From the NCBI GenBank assembly GCA_947095585.1, contig OX352762.1, forward strand, positions 43,450,018 through 43,514,017: DNA of 64,000 nucleotides, in the 5' to 3' direction. The notes under the pieces were generated by a model. It searched no databases. It had not been told where the DNA came from and worked only from the letters and a program-made list of their open reading frames with translations. The translations under genes and the position numbers were made by a program. Origin of the DNA: Nephrocerus scutellatus. Lineage: Eukaryota; Arthropoda; Insecta; Diptera; Pipunculidae. Below, one piece after another: positions 30,512-39,945 of this stretch (position 1 is its first letter; each line of letters begins with the position of its first letter).

Positions 30512-31012
30512 TTAGGTGCAGCTATTAGCTGGGGTCCGGTGTTGATTACCTCCTTGCGTTCCTTCGTTCCCATTGTACCAGTTCTTTGCTTGAGTCGATA
30601 CTTTTTTGAATAATTTATGGAATTGCTTGGCTTCTTTATGTTTTTTCCGGTCCGCTGCCCGCTGTTCCTTCCTTTTCTCCCGCAGTTGTAAAATGAAATG
30701 GTCCCTAATGGTGCTGGATTGGCCGGGAATGTTGGCCAATCTTTTTAATCCGGCCTGTTCTTTTCGGAGCTTGACGCGCAGGCCTCCTCTTGTTGATTTT
30801 TTCTTCGCTGGTGGTGTTATTAGAGGTTCCTCTGGTGTTCTTTTCGCTGGCCTTCGTCTATACTCTTCTATGGTTAGCGGTCTTGGCCCAACTTTTGGTT
30901 CTGGTTCAATTTTAGTTTTTTTTTTCAGGAATATATAGAATATATTAGAAAAGCCGACGATAGCTTTTCTAATATATTCGGCTGCGAGGGCCAGTTGTTC
31001 CTCGTTGGACAT
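30512..31012 (-). CDS. Basic 166-aa ORF upstream of gag in element D (unknown function)
   Basis: The frame starts at ATG 31012 (SNEEQLALAAEYIRKAIVG), 185 bp after the primer site and 105 bp before the gag start. It has a short N-terminal helix, the conserved phrase VGPRPLTIEEYRRRPAKRT, a Lys/Arg-rich middle (PPAKKKSTRGGLRVKLRKEQ), and a coiled-coil-like basic segment (LQLREKRKEQRAADRKKHKE). I know no domain for it. A clearly related ORF occurs in the module array (48201, 54005, 63526), which argues for a real conserved protein. Its basic nature suggests RNA or chromatin binding (inference). Confidence 0.65.
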   Translation of the reverse strand: MSNEEQLALAAEYIRKAIVGFSNIFYIFLKKKTKIEPEPKVGPRPLTIEEYRRRPAKRTPEEPLITPPAKKKSTRGGLRVKLRKEQAGLKRLANIPGQSSTIRDHFILQLREKRKEQRAADRKKHKEAKQFHKLFKKVSTQAKNWYNGNEGTQGGNQHRTPANSCT

Positions 31013-31183
31013 TGGTTTTTCTCTTCTTTTTCACGGCAATAATCTTGATACTGTAGGTTCTTTTTGCAGCTGTTGTAGTTGATTGACAGGATAATTTCGG
31101 CAGTACCTGATTAGAATGGCAGGATATTATTAGGTTGGCAGGATCTGGTTATACTAGAAAATTCCAAGATTCCGGGTTGGCAT

Positions 31184-31197
31184 GGCAGGATCGCCAT
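31184..31197 (-). promoter_or_regulatory. tRNA-Arg-type primer binding site of element D, copy 1
   Basis: The minus strand reads TGGCGATCCTGCCA directly after the LTR end. It matches the 3' end of insect tRNA-Arg as I recall it (ending ...GGCAGGATCGCCA), the primer class known for mdg1/412. Confidence 0.75.
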
Positions 31198-32041
31198 GTA
31201 AAGGTATGCGGAATTTAATGGTATGAAGCTGTTTAGGGCAAGTTAATGGTAAGTCGCCATGTAAAGAATAATAGCAATGTAATGAATAACACTCCTTGAT
31301 GTCTCGTATGGGTTTCCACTAGTCAAGGCTATTACGCCAGAGACTTGGACCTTTGGGGCAGTTTCCTGCACTCGGTGGGATTCCAAATAGAGAGGTTCCT
31401 GCTAATGCCTTTAGAGTTTAAGGCTCGCAAGCCTAAGAAAACACCGGTGGTATTGCTTTTACGTTCTAATTAGAAGTGAGTTTTATTTGATTCTTGTTGC
31501 TTATTTATAGGTGTTCAAAGACTTAAAACATACTACACAATTTAATAAGAATCCATATAAAAGTATACACATGTATACTAGTTAGATCGATTAGTGCTGG
31601 TCAGAATTTTGGCATTATTGTATACCAATATGCCGAACATTCTTAATTGCTTCAGGTCGCTTGCCTATATATTGCTGATGTAACATATTTACCAGCATAG
31701 GTAAGTGACCTATATTGTTTATAATTTTATTGCATGTTAGGTCAACGCCATGCACAGCACGGGTAAGTGACCGAACGTTATTTACTTTTTTTATGATCAT
31801 CGCTCGCTCGCCTATAATGCTTTCTATGCATTTTGTTTGTTGTCATAGGCTAACGACCGCCGATCGTACTCTCACTACTTTTTATGCTGTCATGCTCAGT
31901 CATGAAGTGTGCTGACAAAGTAATAAGACTCTTTTTTGCTTATTCACTCGTTGAGTGTTTATGCTGTAATATTTTAATTGCGGTTCATATGCAGATGGCA
32001 TTATGAGGAATGCAATGACTCGGGACTATATGAATAATTTT
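31198..32041 (-). repeat. Element D LTR, copy c (truncated by the duplication junction)
   Basis: It lacks the last ~103 bp (from TAATCGATCTAAC to TTTCACA) because the duplication joined it to protease sequence. The internal primer echo is at 31254-31265. Confidence 0.9.
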
Positions 32042-32425
32042 CCTTCTTTAATTACACAAATCGAGGCTACTGTGTCAAGCAAAAATCTTGTGTCGGTATT
32101 ATTGTCTAGTCCTATTTCAACGTGGATGCCGTTTGACGGTCCAACAGTGCAATTTGCTTTTGACACTTGTGGAGTTATTGGTTTCCCCCCGATGGGTCGG
32201 CTTCCCCCTCGGTGGGTTGCTCGTTTCCCATTGTTAGTATTCTGTTGTCCCTAGCCTGACTGTTTCTAAATGGGTTTCTATTCTGTCTGTCTTGATTATG
32301 GTTTGGTTGCCCCCGATTGTTTTGTCTGTCATTGAAATTGTTCTGTCTGTACCTGTCGTTGTAGTTATTCCTGTACTGAGACGAATTATTTAGTATTGGC
32401 GGTATACTGGGCCTATTGTTGTTTC

Positions 32426-33460
32426 CTAACCTTTGGTTATTTCGGTTTCGTTCGTTCTGGTATGATAATCTTCCCTGATTTTGGTTTTGGATATTTCTAT
32501 TTTGAAAGTATTATATGAGAATCTTCCTTGATTAGAAAATTTTGGTTGGCCTACGTAATTAGCGTTCTGTCTTTGAGTGTATCTGGTGTCGAAATATCTA
32601 ACTGAGTTTGTGGGAGTAGTAGAACTTTGGTCCAACTCTAGTAAATGTTGAATTGCGTCTTTTAGTTTAGTGTGCCTGGCACTGTCAAGTACTATTTTTA
32701 GCCTATCGTTAACTCCTTTTTTTAGGAATGCTAATCCGCGTCTATCGTTTGCTATTGTAAGTGTTTCGCGTGTAGATTCCCCGTGGCAAGCTACTTCGAG
32801 TTCCGTCATTCTTGATATTAAATTTTCTATAATCGTTACGAATTCGTGCACTGGTCGATTACCTTGGTATGTACGACTTAATTGAGTTTGTATTGATTCG
32901 ATTGTTTCTTTTGGCCCACATTTTTCTATCAAAATTTTCTTTAGTGATGAAAAATCTTCTGGTTTTTGATTACCAAATTCTGTTAGGGCTTTTCCTTGAA
33001 CCTTGCATTTTAAAAGGAATTTAACTAAGGTTGGTCTAGAATCATCGTTAAGAGTGTCGTGGTAAAATTCGACGTTATTAATAAAGTCGCGGATGTTTTC
33101 GGCTCTTTTGCTATCCTCTTCGCAATTGAGGGTTGGTAATTTTTGCGCGAGGCTGAAATTGAAAGAATCTGCCATTTTGATAGGTTTCGGTTGTAAGCTA
33201 CTATTAACTATTTTTTCCGATTGTCGTTTAAAAACTTTTGCGGTGGCTATTAGTTTTTTTAAGTTTACTACTTCTAACTCAGAACAGCTATCTTGATCCA
33301 TTTTTGAGAGTTGTTCGCAAAAAGAGATCCAAAGTTTCTCGATCTGTTCTAATTTTCTTTTTACCCCTTCCTCTTTTCTTGTCCTATTAGGCGATTTTTT
33401 TAAGCTATAGTAGCAGGTTTTTAGTGCGTTTAGGGCTTCTGTTAGTTCGGAGAAATTCAT
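32426..33460 (-). CDS. gag: Gag of element D, copy 2 (intact 344-aa frame)
   Basis: The frame is open from ATG 33460 to the stop at 32426 without the nonsense change of copy 1. Order: an N-terminal helix-rich part (NFSELTEALNALK), a charged linker, the capsid core (SFNFSLAQKLPTLN ... FLLKCKVQGKALTEFGNQ ... RPVHEFVTIIENLISRMTE), and a C-terminal tail. The Asn/Arg-rich tail (32167-32425) follows in another frame. Its pol continuation is only a ~125-bp stub at 32042-32166, so this gag copy is cut off from pol. Confidence 0.88.
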   Translation of the reverse strand: MNFSELTEALNALKTCYYSLKKSPNRTRKEEGVKRKLEQIEKLWISFCEQLSKMDQDSCSELEVVNLKKLIATAKVFKRQSEKIVNSSLQPKPIKMADSFNFSLAQKLPTLNCEEDSKRAENIRDFINNVEFYHDTLNDDSRPTLVKFLLKCKVQGKALTEFGNQKPEDFSSLKKILIEKCGPKETIESIQTQLSRTYQGNRPVHEFVTIIENLISRMTELEVACHGESTRETLTIANDRRGLAFLKKGVNDRLKIVLDSARHTKLKDAIQHLLELDQSSTTPTNSVRYFDTRYTQRQNANYVGQPKFSNQGRFSYNTFKIEISKTKIREDYHTRTNETEITKG

Positions 33461-33565
33461 TAGGTTGAGAGGCTAGAATGAAAAACGATCCTATCTTTAT
33501 ATGACCATATAATCAAAAAAAAAAATTTATGGGGATAGTGTTTTTTCGGTTTCTCCTGTTGAAAA

Positions 33566-34064
33566 TTAGGTGCAGCTATTAGCTGGGGTCCGGTGTTGAT
33601 TACCTCCTTGCGTTCCTTCGTTCCCATTGTACCAGTTCTTTGCTTGAGTCGATACTTTTTTGAATAATTTATGGAATTGCTTGGCTTCTTCTTTTTTCCG
33701 GTCCGCTGCCCGCTGTTCCTTCCTTTTCTCCCGCAGTTGTAAAATGAAATGGTCCCTAATGGTGCTGGATTGGCCGGGAATGTTGGCCAATCTTTTTAAT
33801 CCGGCCTGTTCTTTTCGGAGCTTGACGCGCAGGCCTCCTCTTGTTGATTTTTTCTTCGCTGGTGGTGTTATTAGAGGTTCCTCTGGTGTTCTTTTCGCTG
33901 GCCTTCGTCTATACTCTTCTATGGTTAGCGGTCTTGGCCCAACTTTTGGTTCTGGTTCAATTTTAGTTTTTTTTTTTCAGGAATATATAGAATATATTAG
34001 AAAAGCCGACGATAGCTTTTCTAATATATTCGGCTGCGAGGGCCAGTTGTTCCTCGTTGGACAT
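33566..34064 (-). pseudogene. 5' ORF of element D, copy 2 (frameshifted)
   Basis: It matches 30512-31012 but has one extra T in the poly-T run near 33970, which breaks the frame after the N-terminal helix, and a 3-bp deletion in the basic segment (RKKEEAKQ versus RKKHKEAKQ). Confidence 0.8.
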
Positions 34065-34234
34065 TGGTTTTTCTCTTCTTTTTCACGGCAATAATCTTGA
34101 TACTGTAGGTTCTTTTTGCAGCTGTTGTAGTTGATTGACAGGATAATTTCGGCAGTACCTGATTAGAATGGCAGGATATTATTAGGTTGGCAGGATCTGG
34201 TTATACTAGAAAATTCCAAGATTCCGGGTTGGCA

Positions 34235-34248
34235 TGGCAGGATCGCCA
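34235..34248 (-). promoter_or_regulatory. tRNA-Arg-type primer binding site of element D, copy 2
   Basis: The minus strand reads TGGCGATCCTGCCA next to LTR d; this is the original primer site of the insertion. Confidence 0.75.
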
Positions 34249-35143
34249 TGTAAAGGTATGCGGAATTTAATGGTATGAAGCTGTTTAGGGCAAGTTAATG
34301 GTAAGTCGCCATGTAAAGAATAATAGCAATGTAATGAATAACACTCCTTGATGTCTCGTATGGGTTTCCACTAGTCAAGGCTATTACGCCAGAGACTTGG
34401 ACCTTTGGGGCAGTTTCCTGCACTCAAGGTGGGATTCCAAATAGAGAGGTTCCTGCTAATGCCTTTAGAGTTTAAGGCTCGCAAGCCTAAGAAAACACCG
34501 GTGGTATTGCTTTTACGTTCTAATTAGAAGTGAGTTTTATTTGATTCTTGTTGCTTATTTATAGGTGTTCAAAGACTTAAAACATACTACACAATTTAAT
34601 AAGAATACATATAAAAGTATACACATGTATACTAGTTAGATCGATTAGTGCTGGTCAGCATTTTGGCATTATTGTATACCAATATGCCGAACATTCTTAA
34701 TTGCTTCAGGTCGCTTGCCTATATATTGCTGATGTAACATATTTACCAGCACAGGTAAGTGACCTATATTGTTTATAATTTTATTGCATGTTAGGTCAAC
34801 GCCATGCACAGCACGGGTAAGTGACCGAACGTTATTTACTTTTTTTATGATCATCGCTCGCTCGCCTATAATGCTTTCTATGCATTTTGTTTGTTGTCAT
34901 AGGCTAACGACCGCCGATCGTACTCTCACTACTTTTTATGCTGTCATGCTCAGTCATGAAGTGTGCTGACAAAGTAATAAGACTCTTTTTTGCTTATTCA
35001 CTCGTTGAGTGTTTATGCTGTAATATTTTAATTGCGGTTCATATGCAGATGGCATTATGAGGAATGCAATGACTCGGGACTATATGAATAATTAATCGAT
35101 CTAACCTTGAATACTATGTTAGCGCTGGTATGCTCCTTTCACA
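34249..35143 (-). repeat. Element D 5' LTR, copy d
   Basis: The 895-bp LTR runs from TGTAAAGG to CCTTTCACA, followed by CGGT, the target duplication. It differs from copy b at a low percentage of positions by eye. Confidence 0.92.
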
Positions 35144-35278
35144 CGGTTACATTTCAAATAATATAAAGTCTTACAGCCTAAAAGTATGCTACATAAAAGT
35201 GCTTATTTTAGTATGCAGTATTTACATTGGGATTTATTTTAGGATTTGAATTCTATTGTACTCGTATGTGCTATTAAC
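35144..35278. other. Right flank of element D
   Basis: It begins CGGTTACATTTC, continuing the locus interrupted by D (left half ends GCAGGCGGT). It is AT-rich with no ORF and ends at the inverted terminus of X. Confidence 0.6.
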
Positions 35279-35309
35279 TCTCTGCTGAAAAGGTAAACTA
35301 TCTTAAGTC
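35279..35309. repeat. Left terminal inverted repeat of X
   Basis: It is the exact reverse complement of 37840-37870 over 31 bases. Confidence 0.9.
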
Positions 35310-35784
35310 TGTTTTCTTAGTTTTTCAGGAGAGCGAAAAAACTGAAAAAAATTTAATCTGAAAAAACCCTTCAACTATTAACTTGGATATGAAGACCTTC
35401 TAGAAGCGAAATTTTATCTTCTTTTATCCCAGCCACATTTCAAAACAGTATTTTGAATAATTATAGAGTTATAAGAAATAATTAAATTTAGGATGATTTA
35501 CCTTTCGTATGTTTGTACTTTAAAAGATCTTAAGTTGAGATAAGATACTTTAACAAATTTTTTAGAGTTTCGATTTCATTTTTTAACTCGACTTAAGATG
35601 AAGTGCAAATGTCAATGCTTTGTTTCATAAGACATAAGATGTTTTGTATTTTAACTTTTAAACGTTAATTTTTCATATTATTTTTTGAATTAAACATTAA
35701 TACAAACATACAAAATAAAAATAATTAGTTTTAATTCAATTACATGCATTACACTTTATTATATATAATACATATAAATTTTCA

Positions 35785-36101
35785 TCAGATCCGTCGCTTG
35801 AATGGGGGTTTATATGGTTCATCTTCTGTTGGTAAATTTAAATAAAAATGATTATAATTTTGATTTATAAGATCCAGAATGTCCACCAGATCTTTCTTTC
35901 TTGCCGAATTTATATTAATAGGCCCGCTATATACAATGTAATGAACATTGTTAAAACAAACGTTTTCTTGTTTTGTCCAGCACACGAATTGCTGTACACG
36001 GTTAGGTGCTTGCAATTGTTTCGAATACTTTTTAAATATTTCATAAGACAAGACGTGATTTCGTTTCCTCCACGATTAGCAATACCTTCGTGCCACATCA
36101 A
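35785..36101 (-). pseudogene. Transposase-like C-terminal fragment in X (frameshifted)
   Basis: The upstream frame (35910-36101) reads WHEGIANRGGNEITSCLMKY and LTVYSNSCAGQNKKTF. The downstream frame (35785-36051) reads ARKKDLVDILDLINQNY, HFYLNLPTEDEP and then stops. I recall the pairing of a GGNEI box, a YSD(N)SC.GQN(K/R) box and a C-terminal KKDL.DLL ... FY.NL box from a widespread insect transposon-derived protein family; no name is certain. A frameshift near 35940 breaks the gene. Confidence 0.6.
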
Positions 36102-36539
36102 ACAAACTGGCTTTCCGGTAACTCAGACATGCATAGTAAAAGTATAGGTATTAATAAAAGGATTGATATGAGATTTAGAGTATAGTTTATGAATTTTTTA
36201 CGCTTGCTATGTTTTTTTTGCGATGAGCATCAGGCACAGAGTATAGGGACTTTCGTATAAAGGAAAGCTATTGATGTGTTCACGGACTTCATTTTGTTTC
36301 CCTTCCTGAATTTTGTTTCCAGGATATATATGACTCTTTTTATTAGTTGATATGACACCTGAATCAAATTCTTTTTTTTAAGGATTGTTTTTATAATTTG
36401 TTCTGTTTCACGAAAGGTATTTAATAAACATTTCTGACAAATGTTCGTTATTTTTCACTGACTTTCCAAAAAGTAAATTTTTGAATGGGTCCTGTTTCGA
36501 TTATTTTTTTATTTTTTTTTTGCAAGCACTCGTACTTTT

Positions 36540-36972
36540 AAGGTATTAATCTTATTAACCCACTTAAATATTGAGCTCTTATCATATGGCTTCCAAGTGC
36601 GCATTAAGAATAGTATTATTTCAATCTCCTGGCCCATCAAAAAGAAGCTTGAAACAACATTCTCTTCATTTTCAGAGGAACTTTCGGTAAAAGATGGACT
36701 GTAGTTTGGATCTCCTATATCATCGTTGAAAATTCCACTCCATGAGTTGAGGACGGTTTTGAAACTTCTGCTTGATTTATGTTTTCAATAATGCAGTTGT
36801 TTTTTCCCTTTTCCTCTGGTTTTTTAACATTCACCATGCGAAAAATGGCTGCTGCACGGGAATATTTATTATTCGTACCAAACATAATAACATACGCAAC
36901 ATAATAATATAATAAAAATATTTTAATAAGACAAACTAACTTTACAATCAATATGTATGGACTTACATACAC
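36540..36972 (-). pseudogene. N-terminal fragments of the X transposase-like gene
   Basis: The frame at 36715-36972 reads TNNKYSRAAAIFRMVNVKKP and a short acidic tail. Another minus frame (36540-36715) reads PNYSPSFTESSSENEENVVS. These look like the front exons of the gene whose end is at 35785-36101. Sequence between (36110-36540) is AT-rich without a recognisable motif. Confidence 0.45.
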
Positions 36973-37839
36973 TATTGTAAAAAAATATTCCTTTCCTGAT
37001 TCAAATTTGATGCACTAAGAATAAACGCAGAATTCGACACTGGTATCACAAAAACTCCTTTTAGAACTATAATAATATTGAAACAGCTCTGACTATCGTC
37101 TGCACTGAAATCAATATAATATAGTCTTCGTTAAAAAATGTTCCTTACAGACAACAGACTTGACAATTCGCCAAGCGCTACGCGTAAAAATAAAATTACA
37201 TAAGAAATAACTGTTCTCCACAACGGAAAATTTGCCACTTTGCTCTGGTCTCACAAACACTTTTTAAACATTATAGAAATATAGGAACAACTCTAACTAT
37301 CGTCTGCACTGTAGTGAAACAATATCTTAAGTCGAATTTATTTGGAAATCGATTGACTGATGCACATGGCATAACAGCTTACGTCGACATAAATCTAAGA
37401 ATTTCTTATTTTGAAATTTTTATATCATCCTAAGTAGACTTAAGATTATTTACCTTTTTACACATCTAACAAGCATTTCACTTGCATTTCATCTTAAGTC
37501 AACTTAGGAACATAATTTGTAGAAAATTACACGGAGCAAACTCTCTTATATCGACATAAGATGTTTTGCCTTTTCAGGTAATGCCAACTATTGTTGGATC
37601 AAAAACATCTTAACTTACTTAGTGCACTTTTTTAGGTGATTAGGTTTATTAGCTAAATCATCCTATGTGGACTTAAGATATTTACGCAAATGCTCACATG
37701 CAATTTTTTGGACTTAAGATGAAAAACTGTGTTCAATAAATCGGGATACAAGTTCTATACAAACACGAGGATTAGAGCCAACTACGCGTATTAAAATGGT
37801 GAACACCACGCACTAAAATGTAAGAAATTCTCTTAAGTC

Positions 37840-37870
37840 GACTTAAGATAGTTTACCTTTTCAGCAGAGA
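37840..37870. repeat. Right terminal inverted repeat of X
   Basis: It is the exact reverse complement of 35279-35309. It directly adjoins the end of element E integrase, so X may have inserted at the 3' end of E. Confidence 0.9.
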
Positions 37871-38253
37871 ACTAGTTTTCGTAACTTACCCCCACCTGAA
37901 TTCCGTTCGTCCCGAACAGATTCAGCACTCCCTCTAATGTTGTACCTTGTCAATCTGTTGATGCAGACAACTTCCTTTTGACATCTGTGATTTTGTTGAA
38001 TCTGATAAACTGCGTCGTTGTTCCTCTTGTAGGGTTCTTCCCAACTTTGCTGTGGTTTCCGTAATTTCCCTTGTCTTGTCTTAGAATTGTATAGCCAAAC
38101 GAAGTCTCCTTCCCGTAATTTTACATAGTTCGCACGCAGGTGATTCTGTGTTTTCTTTCTTTCGTTACCATTCACGACGTTGTTCTTTACTGATCTATGG
38201 ACATTGATCACCATTGGCATCTTGCCCAACTATTGGTGCTACAACTTTGTATC
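37871..38253 (-). pseudogene. pol: Integrase C-terminal region of element E
   Basis: The frame (from 38229) includes NYVKLREGDFVWLYNSKTRQ and QQSWEEPYKRNNDAVYQIQ, the C-terminal DNA-binding part of a gypsy integrase. It ends at SGGGKLRKLVL next to a GGTGGGGG purine run that may be the polypurine tract. The catalytic core is missing between here and the zinc domain at 41634, beyond what F alone separates. Confidence 0.75.
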
Positions 38254-38425
38254 TGTAATGATGTACTAACACAAGACGGTACATTGTTATACAACCGCTA
38301 GTTAGTTCAGTGACAACCACCATACAAGACGTATGAGAATTAAAAATATAAATAAAATATAAGTTGTTAACAATCAGCGTGGTTTCAATTATAAAAAGAA
38401 CATCTTTTTACATGGTGTCTGAAGT
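38254..38425 (+). repeat. Element F 5' LTR and primer site
   Basis: The LTR is 38254-38412 (TGTAATGATG ... CTTTTTACA). The primer site TGGTGTCTGAAGT follows at 38413-38425, close to the tRNA-Leu-type TGGTGTCAGAAGT. The leader 38426-38701 has no ORF. Confidence 0.88.
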
Positions 38426-38701
38426 TTCTGAATAACAAAAACCGGATTTAAATTAAATAAAAGAAAAAAATCGTGAATTTCATCATTGGAGCATTTGATT
38501 GCAGTGCATACAACACGAATCACATTTTTTTTGTTAATTCGTTTTCATCGGAAAAAAATTACAAGAAACTCAAGTCATCGGAAAAAAATAAACATTCATC
38601 GGAATAAATTAAGCACCGGAATTTTCATCTTGGATATTATTTTCATGGAGTAAGGACATTTTCACGGTTATTTTTGCACATTTCACCGGAACACATTCAA
38701 A

Positions 38702-39214
38702 ATGTCCATGACACGCAAAGAACAACGAGAATTGGACTGTTCAAACCTGTCAGTCGACTGGAAAAATTGGAAGCGTGATTTTTTGGTTTACATGGAAGCC
38801 AATGACAAAAATGAGTTGGGCGAAATGAAATTCTCAACCTTTTTGTGGCTAATCGGAACAAAAGGCGCAAACATATATAACACATTGTTTCCCAATGATG
38901 GATCGAAAAACTCATTGCTCGGCACAGTTACAACAACAGTACACGTGGAGGCAACAGACGATGTAGCGGCACATGATTTAACAACGGTAACGTCGCAACG
39001 CACACTAGATCAGGTGTTGGAAAAATTTGATCAGCATTGCTTGAAACAAAAGAATGTCGCTATGGAATCGTATAAATTCAACAATTTGGTGCAAAAAGAG
39101 CGACAAACATTTGGTGAATTTTTGACAGAATTGTGTACACAACTTGACGCTGTGAATTCAATTGCAGATGCGGCGTATCATACGAAGACAGAATGTTGCG
39201 TGATCGAATCATAA
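38702..39214 (+). CDS. gag: Gag of element F (170 aa, truncated)
   Basis: It starts at ATG 38702 (SMTRKEQRELDCSNLSVDWK). The capsid-type text includes WKRDFLVYMEANDKNELGEM, FLWLIGTKGANIYNTL and VQKERQTFGEFLTELCTQL, characteristic of mag-like gag. Nucleocapsid knuckles and protease are absent: the frame passes into the RT region after TECCVIES, so ~1 kb has been deleted. Confidence 0.82.
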   Translation: MSMTRKEQRELDCSNLSVDWKNWKRDFLVYMEANDKNELGEMKFSTFLWLIGTKGANIYNTLFPNDGSKNSLLGTVTTTVHVEATDDVAAHDLTTVTSQRTLDQVLEKFDQHCLKQKNVAMESYKFNNLVQKERQTFGEFLTELCTQLDAVNSIADAAYHTKTECCVIES

Positions 39215-39933
39215 CCGGTGTTAGTAAAAATGGTGACATTTTCAGTGGACTTGGAAAATACCCGGGTAAAGTAACAAATCATTTAAAAGAAGATGCCAAC
39301 CCGGCTATACATTACAAAAAAAGATTCCCAAATTCAATAGTCAAGAAACTTAAACCAAAACTTGATACAATGGTTAATGAGGTAATCATTTCACCTGTGA
39401 CTCACCCAACTGACTGGGTTTATAACATTCAGGTTTTAGAGAAACCGTATGGTGATTTGAGAGTTTGCTTGGATCCAAAACCGCTTAACGCGTGTATAAA
39501 ACGGGGAACATTACTTGATTCCAACAATTAATGATTTCGCATCACAATTGTGTAACAAAAGATTTTCCCGGTACTTGATTGCTCAAATGGATTTTGGCAA
39601 ATTGAATTGGATGGAAAAAGTTCTGAATTGACAATATTCATGACACCGTTCGGTCAATACAAGTTCAATCGACTTGCATTTGGTTTAAATTGTGCACCGG
39701 AAATTTTTCAACGGATAATGGTATTGGTCTTTGGTGACATACCAGGTATGTTGGTCTACTTTGATGACATTGCCATTGTAGCTTCAGATGAGGTCGAACA
39801 TGACAAAATTTTGTCAACTGTACTTGAGCGTGCACGTTTGTACAACATTAATGCCAAGAAAATCCAATACAGTAAATCTGAAATAAAAACCATATGCCAC
39901 ATAATTTCTAATGGTACAATTAAACCGGCTTAA
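39193..39933 (+). pseudogene. pol: Reverse transcriptase of element F (two frames)
   Basis: The first frame (39193-39531) has FSGLGKYPGKVTNHLKEDAN, ISPVTHPTDWVYNIQVLEKP and DLRVCLDPKPLNACIKR. The second (39607-39933) has LTIFMTPFGQYKFNRLAFGL, PEIFQRIM and MLVYFDDIAIVA. The active site is YFDD rather than YLDD or YVDD. The stretch between (39532-39606) has shifted frame and lost part of the DLxxGFWQ motif. Confidence 0.85.
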
Positions 39934-39945
39934 AAAAATGCTATT

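Larger units (their letters stand above)
28989..32041. repeat. Unit 1 of a 3.05-kb tandem duplication
   Basis: The block from the protease start through gag, 5' ORF, primer site and most of the LTR is repeated at 32042-35094 with a 3053-3054 bp offset. At the junction, GAATAATT of the LTR is joined to CCTTCTTTAATTAC of protease across a short T run. The units differ by a stop codon, a poly-T length, a 3-bp deletion and a few substitutions. Confidence 0.95.
32042..35094. repeat. Unit 2 of the 3.05-kb tandem duplication
   Basis: It begins with the protease start (ATT ACA CAA ATC, with the same DTV codons near 32055), and carries gag, 5' ORF, primer site and LTR d. At its right edge the sequence runs on into the complete LTR end and the CGGT flank, so this is the original right boundary of D. 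Confidence 0.95.
18806..35143 (-). mobile_element. Element D, mdg1/412-like Ty3/gypsy locus expanded by tandem duplications
   Basis: The outermost LTRs are 18806-19673 (3') and 34249-35143 (5'). CGGT precedes the first (18802-18805) and follows the last (35144-35147), so one insertion event with a 4-bp duplication explains the outer limits. Inside are, on the minus strand, a 5' basic ORF, gag, protease-RT, RNase H and integrase. Two later tandem duplications added extra LTRs (23753-24646 and 31198-32041) and a second gag. The tRNA-Arg primer site, long AT-rich 3' region and lack of env fit the mdg1/412 group. Confidence 0.88.
35279..37870 (-). mobile_element. DNA transposon X with 31-bp inverted ends and subterminal motifs
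   Basis: The ends are perfect 31-bp inverted repeats (phrase CTGCTGAAAAGGTAAACTA). Within ~500 bp of both ends the palindromic phrase CTTAAGTCGACTTAAG and its partial forms (ACTTAAGAT, ATCTTAAGT) recur many times, as expected for clustered transposase binding sites. Minus-strand transposase-like fragments lie at 35785-36972. A TA dinucleotide flanks both ends a few bases out, but no longer target duplication is clear. I cannot name the superfamily. Confidence 0.75.

Noticed and set aside
31615..31915. Small frames in LTR-D on both strands (repeated at 34669-34969, 19299 and 24272)
   Set aside because: They are LTR sequence conserved by duplication only; no sign of coding.
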